Shown piece after piece: positions 11,101 through 20,419 of a stretch of DNA of 22,788 nt; position 1 is the stretch's first letter; every line of letters starts with the position of its first letter. The translations under genes were made by a program, and so were the position numbers. The stretch comes from Xylaria sp. FL1777 (taxonomy: Eukaryota; Ascomycota; Sordariomycetes; Xylariales; Xylariaceae). The notes beneath the pieces are model-generated. The model worked only from the letters and a program-made list of their open reading frames with translations. It was not told where the DNA came from and ran no database searches. The DNA is taken from positions 1 to 22,788 of the forward strand of contig MU400918.1 of assembly GCA_022578965.1 (NCBI GenBank). The letters run 5' to 3'.

Positions 11101-11879
11101 ATCTTACTAAAAAAGCAAAAAACAGAAATATTAATAAAAATATAAATTAAAATAAAAACTTGCTATTATAAACTAATTATTTATATACTAAAGTAAAGTA
11201 AAATAGCTAAATAAGCTAATTAGCTAGTTAAAGTAAGTTTAAGCTAAATTATATAGTAAAAATAAAAGTATAAGTATTATGCTAAATTTTAAAATATAAA
11301 CTTAATTATTACATATAATAAAATGAAAATTAGCTATAATTGCTTTATTTGTATTATTAAATAGCTTTTTAATTAATTGTTTAATTTTTTAATTTATATA
11401 TAGCTTAATTGTTTAAATGCATAAGTTATAACTTATTTTTTTACAATTAAAGTATTATAGTAAATTTTGTATAATTATATTGCTTTATTTTATTAATGTT
11501 TTTAGTAAAGCCGATTTTTTATTTACTACAAATAATATTATAAAACTAATAAAACAAGCAATTTATTATTGCTAACTTATATATTTAATTTATTTATTTA
11601 TTAATTGCTATAATTTTTATAAGCAAAATATAATATATTATATTTAGCTATTTTAGCTAGCAATAAGCAAAGCTTGCTTAATGCAAGCAGTTTAATTATA
11701 ATTAGCAATAAACGTTTAAGCTAATAGCTTTTAATTGTTAAAGCTTAAAACAAACGTATAAAAATATTAAACTGTTTTTTTTAGTTTAGTTTATAAAGCG
11801 CTTTTATTTTTTTTAGCAAAACAATAATTAAGTGTTAAAATGCTAGTATAATTTTTAAAATAGCGTAGCTAGAAAACTA
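8111..11879. other. Mostly A-rich (+ strand) decayed DNA, no gene
   Basis: The + strand is A-rich and C-over-G as far as about 11300: the row at 9241 has 35 A, 18 T, 7 C and no G. A T-leaning patch follows from about 11330 to 11830. Open stretches at 8406-8600 (+) and 9491-9688 (-) are Leu/Ile/Lys/Asn-rich products of the composition, with no recognisable domain. A word AGTAAACCTT at 11050-11059 matches the islet unit. Otherwise I see nothing. Confidence 0.5.
11664..11688. repeat. Two overlapping, mutually exclusive hairpins
   Basis: TAAGCAA (11664-11670) pairs with TTGCTTA (11674-11680). Alternatively GCTTGC (11672-11677) pairs with GCAAGC (11683-11688). The shared bases mean only one can form at a time. 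Such switching is a riboswitch or attenuator hallmark, but no gene lies nearby, so coincidence is likely. Confidence 0.4.
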
Positions 11880-12000
11880 TTTGTTAAAAACCTTTAAAAA
11901 GCTAAAAAAAGGAAATTTTCGCTAAAAAGCTAGTGCTTTATAAAAAAAAAAGCACAATTGCTTTTGTATAAACAAAAGAAAATAAAAAACAGGCTTAAAA
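11880..12000. other. Small less mutated islet with two adjacent stem-loops
   Basis: GGAAATTTTCGCT and ACAGGCTT are retained here. GTGCTTT (11933-11939) pairs with AAAGCAC (11949-11955). Then CTTTTGT (11961-11967) pairs with ACAAAAG (11972-11978). No promoter, frame or terminator can be assigned. Confidence 0.4.
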
Positions 12001-15000
12001 AAAAAAGTAAAAATTACTAAAACTTTTAAAAGCTATAATGCAAGCAAATTTAATGCTTATTTATACTAAATAAATTTAAGTTTACGTATTAATATATAAA
12101 GCTATTAATAATTAAAAATATATTTTGTTTTTTAAGCTAATATAGTTTTTTATTAAGAAATAAAAAGCAAGGTTTTTTAAATATAAGCTAGTTATTGCTT
12201 AAAAATTCTATATAAAACGCAGTTATTGCTTTTTTATAATACTTATTATTAAATAAAAAAGCTTTAAAAAAAAAAAAAGCATGCTACTTTTATAAGTAAA
12301 AAGCTATAAAAAAATAAAGCTTGCTTAATAAAACTTACGTAAAATAAAGCAAGCTAAATTAAAAAACAAAAAAACTAAACGCTATAAAGCATATAAAAAA
12401 ATAAAAACGCATAAAAAACAAAAATATAAAGGCATTTAAAAAAGAACTTAAAAGGCTATAAAAAATAAGCTAGCAGTTCTTATAAATGCAAATAAAAAAA
12501 ATTATTAGGTTTTTTAAAAAAAAAATCTAAAAAAACAGCATAAAAAAACTTAAATATTTAAAATACTTAAAAACTTTTAGCATTTTATACTTTTTTTTTT
12601 TTTAAACCTATATTTTTATTTAGTTTATTTTTATTATTTTTTATAGCTTATTTTTTTTATTACTTTTGTATAAACTTTACTTCGATTTATTATATAGCTT
12701 AAAAGTTTAAAAACTATAGCTTAGTTAAGTAATTTAGTTATAAAAAATTATTAGATCTTTTTACTTTAATATATAAAAAACATTAAAACTACTTATAAAT
12801 AAAAAAAATAAAAATAATTAGCTTATTATTTTTAAAAGGTATTAAAGCAACTTTATTTAGCTTAAGCTATTTTAATAATAAATATAATACTAAAATTAAG
12901 CTATTATTTATGCTTTTTAACTTAAAGTTAAACTAGCATTTGTTATTTAATAGGTTAAAAATAAATAAATAGCTAAACAATTTAAATGTTTTTTTTTGCA
13001 TAAAACGCTTTAAAAATATTAATAAAATTAAATAAGTTTTTATTTATTGTAATACTTTTTAAACAAAAAAAATAATAAAAATAATACTAAAGAATTACTT
13101 ATTTTAAACAAAAGCTTATAAACTGCTTAAGCAAAAGTTTAAGCTTTAGAACTTTAAGCAAAATAAGTTTACTATTGCTATATTATAAGATTTTAAAGCT
13201 TGCTTAAAAACTATATATTTTATTAATTTTAAAACTTATTTTTTTTAGTATTAAATATATGCTAAAAATATTAAAGCTTAAAGAAATTACTATTTTAATT
13301 TTTAATTTACTTAAAGTTTGCTTAAAAAGCTAAATTAGAATACTATTAATAAAATAATAAAGTTTTTTAAAAAGTTATATAATAATTTAAATAAAATGTT
13401 TTATAAGAACTTTTATAAAATATTAAACAATTAAATTAATAAAAAGTTTAAGCTAGATTTTTACTTTAAAAAAACAAAAAAAGTACACAAAGCATAAAAA
13501 AAGGTTAATTATTTATATAATTATAATTTTAATAAACTTTTATATATTATTATTAATATTATTAAGCTAACTATTAATATAATTATATTAACTGCTAAAA
13601 TAATTATTATTAAAAAGTAATAAATAAAATTAGCTTAACATTTTATTTATAATTAAAACATAAATAATATTACTAAGTAAATATAGCAATTAAAGTTAAA
13701 ACAAAAAAATATAATAATTATAAAAGAAAAACTAAAAAAAATGCTAAAAAAACTACAAAATTAATATGTTTAACTAATTAATTAAAAACTATAAGCATTA
13801 TAATATTATAAAATTAATATAAACTTATTAAAAAAGTAAATGTTTAATATTAATGCTATAACTTTTAAATATTTATAAAGAAGTAAATATAACTTTAAAA
13901 AACAAAAATAAAGCAAACAATTGTTTAATTTTTTATAATAAGTAAGATTAAATAATCTTTATTTAGCAAAAAAAACTATTTATTAAAAATATAGCATAAA
14001 TAATTATTACGTTTATAAATGTAGCTTTGCTTACAAATTAAAAAAAGAAAACATTATATATTAGAACTTTAAATAATGCTTAAAAAAACTAGAATTTTTT
14101 GCAAGCTTTAAATATATAAAAGTTTTTTTTAAAGTTATAAAAATTAGCAAAAATAAAAAAGAAATTTTAAATGCTATAATAAAGTAAATATATAACTTTA
14201 TTTTAAGTAATAATAAGCTGCTTAAGCAAAAAACTTATTATTAACTGCAGAAAAAAAACTTTGTTTTAAATAATAAAAATTTAAATGCTAAAATAAAAAG
14301 CAAACAAAAAGGTTAAAAAAAAAAAAAACTTTATTAGCTAAATAATAAGCAGCTAAACTAATTTTTAAATAAAAAGTTTAATAATTAAACTAGTATGCTT
14401 TATAAAATAAAACTAATAAAAGCTTGCAATATTAAAAAAAACAACTTAATAAATAGCAAGCTAAATAATAGCTTTATTACAACTAATTAAAACTTTATAT
14501 AAAGCACTTTTTATAATATAAATAGTACTAAAGTTTTATAAAGCTATATACTAAGCAAAAAAATTAGCATAAATATGTTTTAAGCTAATTATTATAAGCT
14601 TTTATTTAAAAAAGCTGCTTTTTATTAAACAAAAAATAAAAAAAAACCTAAAAAACAAAAAAAAAAGCTTTTTGCAAGTTAAACAATCAAAAGAATTTAT
14701 TTAAATAATAACAAGTTTTTTATTTAGTTTAACATTAAAAATATATAAATAAACAACAATTTTTATAAGTAAAGTATTTTATTAAAACTAAAAAGTTTTA
14801 ATTATTAAAAGCTTTAAGAAATTTAAAAAGTAGAACTTATAAAAAAAAGCTTAGAATTTAAAAAAATATAAGCTAAAAAATCTAAAAACTTTTTAAACAA
14901 AAAAACAAATATTACTTTTAAAAACTTTATATTAAAAGTTTTAAAGTACTTTAGTGTTTTTATTTAAATAATTGCTTAAATAAAAGCTAAGTTATATTTT

Positions 15001-17000
15001 AAAGTAGCAAAAATACTTAAGTTAATGCTAAAAATAATATTATTATTTTTAAATAACTTTAATAAAAGTTTAAATTAATAAATTAAACTAAATATGCTAT
15101 AACTTATTTTAAAAAAAAAAAATAATAAGTTAAAATATAAAGCTTAACTAAAAACTTTATTGCAGAAAATTTTAATTTAAATAAATATAAAAAATGCTTT
15201 TTTTTATAAAAACGTAAACTTTTTAAAAAAAAATATAAAATTTTAATAGCTAGCAATTAAAAAAGCATAAAAGAATTTTTAGCTAATGTTATAATTAATT
15301 AATTAGTTTAATAAATATAAATTGTTTAATAGCACTTATAAAACTAGCTTTTTATTAAATTCTTTAGTAATATAAATAAATAAAAAGATAAAATATAATA
15401 GTTTTATTATGTATATTTATATGCTTTAATTTAGCTTTATAGCTGCTTTTTTAAAAAAATAACGCTATAAAATAATAAAGGTTTTTTATAATTAAAACTA
15501 ATAAAATAATTAAATAATGTTGTTTTTTGTTTATATTGCTTTAAATCTTTAAACGTTAAAAAACAAACTAAAGTTTAATAAAATGCTTTTTAAGATTTTA
15601 AACTAATGTAATACTATATATTTATTATTTAAAAATAACTTAAAAAAGCAAAAGTTATTAATTATTATATTTATGCTACTTTTAAAAAAAGTAATATTTT
15701 TAGCTAAACTTTAGCTTAGTACTAATTTTATACTAGTAGCGCTAAAAAAAAAAAATAAGCTTAAAAAGCTAATATAACTAGCATTAATAGTTTTAAAAAG
15801 TATTAATTAAACTTTTAACTTTTTTAAAATAAAGATTTATAAAAAATATAATAATTATACTAATAATAATAGCTTAAACTTATTTAAAAAAACATTAAAG
15901 TATAAATTTTATAATAAAAAAAATTTAAGCTTAATAAATTATTTTAACTAAAAATACTTAAGCTTTTTAAATTTATGTTTTATGTTAGCTTTACTACTAA
16001 AATTATAGAATATTTTAGCTATATTTTTAAGCGTTATAAAGCTAAAAAAATATATATAGCTTTACTTAAAGCTTACTATAAAAATAAAAAACAAAATTTA
16101 CAAAAGAAATATTATTAAGATTATTAATTTTAAAGCATAATTTAGTATTATTATAAATTTATTTATTAATAAAAACAGCTTTACTATTAAAAATATAAAT
16201 ATAACCTAAAAAAAATTTAATTAAACTAGTAATTTAGTTAAATATATAAAATGCTTAAAAACTACTATTTAAATAAATAAAAAATTGCTGCTTTTTTTAT
16301 TATATATAGTTAGCAAAAAATAAGCTACTTATTTTTTATTGCTAAAAATAAACTTTATTATAAAGTTTTAAATAAGTTTATATTTTTAAAGCTTTTATAT
16401 AATAGCTGATATAATATTTAAAACAAGCTAAATTATTATATTAATAATAAACTATATTAAAAATTTAAATTTAAAAACTTAAAAATATTAGCAATTAAAA
16501 AACTAATATATATTTGCTAAATTATTAGCTTAGCAAATAAGCTATATAAAGCATAAAAATATTAAACTTTAAATAAAAAGTTTAATAATTAATAAAAAAA
16601 GAAAAAAGTAAAATTAAAAAAATACAGTTTAAAAAAATATATAAATGCAAACTTTTAAAAAGATTAAAACTTATATAATAATATAATATTAGTAGCTTTT
16701 TTAACTTTTTTTGCACAAAATATTAAACTTTTTAAAAACTTAAAAATATAAAATAATAAAAAGGTTTATGCTGCTTTTAGTAATAATTAACTACTTAAAA
16801 TACTTTTAATTGCAATAAAAAAAGCATTAAAGCAAAAAAACTTTAAAAAATTAACAATTATAAAAACTAAAAATCTTGCATATAAATTAAAAAATAAAAA
16901 TAACTTAATTATAATTTTAACTTAAATATTATTAATTTTTTAAGCTTTAAAAACTAATAAATTAATAAAAAATAAAACAATAATTTTAAATATAATATAT
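12001..17000. other. Mostly A-rich decayed DNA, no gene
   Basis: No supported gene. The + strand is A-rich overall, with T-rich interruptions at 12591-12700 and about 15360-15560. Homopolymers include 13 A at 12266-12278 and 13 T at 12591-12603. AGCT and AAGCTT are very frequent. I looked for ruined reverse-transcriptase motifs and found nothing convincing. Confidence 0.5.
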
Positions 17001-20000
17001 AAAATAAAAGATAAAAAAATTTATTTTAAAAATAACATGCTATTTAATAGCATTGTTTTACTTAGATTTTATAAGTAAAAAAAGCAAGCTTTAAAAAAAG
17101 TAAGCTATTATTTAAAAGATTTTATGCTATTTTAATAAAATAACATTTATTAAAATATATATTTATATTTTAGTATTATTTTTAAAAGCACTTAATTAAT
17201 TATTAAATAACTAGCTGCTTTTTTAAAAAAGCTTTATATAATTAATTTTATTTAGCAAAAAGTAGCATTACTAACCAAAATATAATATTATAAAAAAATA
17301 GCACTTTTTTAGAACTTTTCTAAAATAGGAAAAATATATAATAAGATTTTTTCTTTTTATAAAATTAAAACAGTTTTTTATAAAGCATAGCAAATATATA
17401 GTATTTTAATTTTTAAGCTTTTAAAAAATATTACTATAAAGGTTTTAAAAACTTAACTTAAGCATAACGTTTTTAAAAAAGCTTATAGTTTATATTATAA
17501 CGCTTAATTTTTAGTGCAAAAAAAGAATAAAAAAGTTTAATTAATTAATTTAGCTATAAAAATAAACGTAATTATTATATATAATACTAATTTTTTTTAA
17601 AGCTATAATAAGCTTTTTAAAAAGTTTATAATATATAAAGTAATTTTTATAGTTAATTTATTTTTAGAATATAATTAAATACTACTTTTTATTTTTAACT
17701 AAGCAATAATTGCTTTTTTTATACTAATAAGCTTTTTTTAAATAACTATTTTTTTATAAAAAGCAATAAATTTAATAGTTTAATTTTTAAAAGTATTATT
17801 AAAGGTTTTATATAATATATTATTAATAAAATACGAACTTTTTTTTAATAATATAATAGTTAAAGAACTTATTACTAAGTATAATAATTATAAAGTTGCT
17901 TTAAAAATTAAGCAGTTTATACTAAAGCATTTTAAGAATTTTAATGCTATGCTGCTTAATTTTAAGCTAATTAAAATTATAGCTAGCATACTTAAAAGCA
18001 AGTAAACAAAACAAACAACTAAAATAATTAGTTATATATATAGCACTAATAATAAAAGCTTAGTAAAAGCAAAAGTAATAAAAATTCTTAAGTAAAAAAC
18101 TTGCAAAAATATTATAAAAATACAGTTTTTTTTAAAAATAATAATATACTACTAAATATAAATACAAAAGTATATTATAATTATAAAACTATTAATAGTT
18201 TTATTACGAAAAAATAAGCTGTTTTGCTTTAAAAAACCGCAAAAAAAAGCTATAAAAAAGCTTTAAAAAGCTATTATAATAGCTTTTATTCTTATTACTT
18301 TTAATTATACAAAAAAACTTATTTAACTAAAAGTAAATGCTTTTAAAACTAGTTAAAGCGCTATTTTATGCTAAAAAGTTAATAAAGCTATTAAGCTAGC
18401 AAAATATAAGTTTAAAACATAAAAAAGCTTTAAAAAAAATATAATACTATAAAACTAAAAAAGCTTACTATTATTAAAACTTTTTAAAAGTTATATAATT
18501 ATTTTTATAGAATTATATTTTATTTAAAAACTAATGTAAAAGTTTTTATAGTTTAGCTAAACAATAGATTTTTAGTATTACTAAATGCTTAATTAATAAA
18601 ATAAATAGCATATATAAAAACTTTTAATTTTATATTTTACTATATGCTAAAAAAAAAATATATAGCTACTAATAAGCTTTTTAAAAAACTTTTTAAGCTA
18701 TTAAATAAGTTAAATAATTATTAAAAAAAAAATATAAAAGATTTTATTAATTTTTAACTATATATAATAGCTATTACTATTGCGTATAAAAAATTAGGCA
18801 ATTAACTAGTTAAAAGCTTAGTATACTAAAAAATAGAACTTTTGTTATACTTAAAAAAAAATTAAAGCAAAAAAAGCAAGCAGATTATTAAGTATTTTAT
18901 TTTTAGGCGAGTTTTAAAAAAACTTACAACAAAAAAAAAGCAGAATTACTTTAAAAAAAAAGCCTTTAAATTTTTTATTAATAAGTTTATTTTTTAAAAA
19001 AAAGCAAAGTTTAAAAAAATGCTAAAAAAAGTTATTAATAATAAAAAAACCTAAAAAACTTTTATTAAAAAAAACTATAAAAAAATAATATATAAAAGCT
19101 AAATATTTATAATTTAATAAATAACTTAAGAATACTATTAAAAAAGCTTTTATTAAAATGTTTATGTTATAATTGCTAGTTGCTTTAATTGCTAAAAATT
19201 TACTAATAGCAAAAAAACTAAAAAATACTGTTTTAATTACTTTTTAGATCTTTTGGTTTTTTAGGTTATAAATGTATAAACTATGCTATTAAGCAATAAA
19301 TTTAAAGCTATTATAAAAGCAAAATGCAAAATAACAACTTATTTAAAAGCTAAGCTTTTAAAACATATAGATTTTTTAAGAATATTTAAATTTATTAAAA
19401 AAAAAATTGTATTTTAGCACAAAGTTTTTATTAAAATTAAATATAATAATAGCTTTAAATTTAAAAAAGAAATAAAAAATATAATAAATATTTTAAGCTA
19501 TAAAATAAACTATAATTTAGCTTATTATTTTTAAGCTTAAAGCTTTATTAAAAAAAGCTATAAATTAATAAAAAAAAGCTTTATATAAATAACAAATAAA
19601 ACTAAAAAAAATTAGCTAAAGTACTTAAACTTAGTAATATAAGCAAATTATATTTTTATGTATTATTATAACTACAGCTTATATAAGCTAATATATAAAA
19701 AAATGCTAATTTTGCTAATAAAAAATATAATACTAACATAAAAAATAATTAAGTAATAAAATATTACTTTTTATAAAAATTTTATTAAAGCTAAAGTTAA
19801 GCAGCTAAAATGCTATAACTAAAATATTATAAAAATTAAAGCAATTATAACTAAAAAAAAAAAATTAGCTATAAAAGCTAAATTTTAAAAAAACGCTTAT
19901 AAAATTAAGCAACTATTTAAAAAAAGCTTTTTTGTTTTTTTTTATAATATTATGCTTTTAATAAATAAGTTTAATAATAAAAAGCTGCTATATAAATAAA

Positions 20001-20419
20001 TTAGCTTTTATAAAGTTAAAAAAAATATTAATTATAAATAATACTAATTAGTAAAACTAACTAGTAAAAAATTAAAAAAGTTGTTTTTTTTTAAAAAATT
20101 AAAGCAATTTATATAAAATAATTAAAAGTATTAAAAACTAAAAAATTTTAACTTTAATATATAAACTATTAATACTGCAGCTATTTATTAAAAACTAAAT
20201 TAAAATAATAAAGCTTTTAATAATTAAAGCTATAGCAATTAAGCTACAAAAAGCAAAAAAAATATAACAAGTTATAAAAGCTTTTTAAGTTTATAAAAGC
20301 TGCAGTATAACTTTTAACGTTTTAAATATTTTAAATGCTAAAAAATATAATAGCTTACTTTATTTTTTTAGCTATTATACTATAAAGTGCTTTAAAAAAT
20401 AATAACTAATAAAAGCTAA
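17001..20419. other. Mixed, then A-rich decayed DNA, no gene
   Basis: No gene is seen. The first part is mixed (leaning T near 17560-17860), and the remainder is A-rich on the + strand. Slightly better preserved words occur at 18905-18911 (AGGCGAG) and 19247-19280 (AGATC, TTTTGG, AGGTTATAAATG). The latter resembles 3865-3880. Confidence 0.5.
18266..18287. repeat. 22-bp perfect palindrome
   Basis: The half AAAAGCTATTA (18266-18276) is followed directly by its exact complement (18277-18287). It is the longest perfect palindrome I noticed. It lies in a run of AGCT-containing words and could form a cruciform, but the composition favours such words. Confidence 0.7.

Noticed and set aside
16430..16460. 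Possible ruined reverse-transcriptase core (Tyr-Ile-Asn-Asn reading near TATATTAATAAT)
   Set aside because: The word is pure A/T and expected by chance. The following residues do not fit the usual hydrophobic context, and no upstream RT motif is seen.
19690..19705. TTTGCTAATAA as a mutated Phe-Ala-Asp-Asp motif
   Set aside because: GCTAATAA is common in this DNA and no neighbouring conserved blocks could be aligned.
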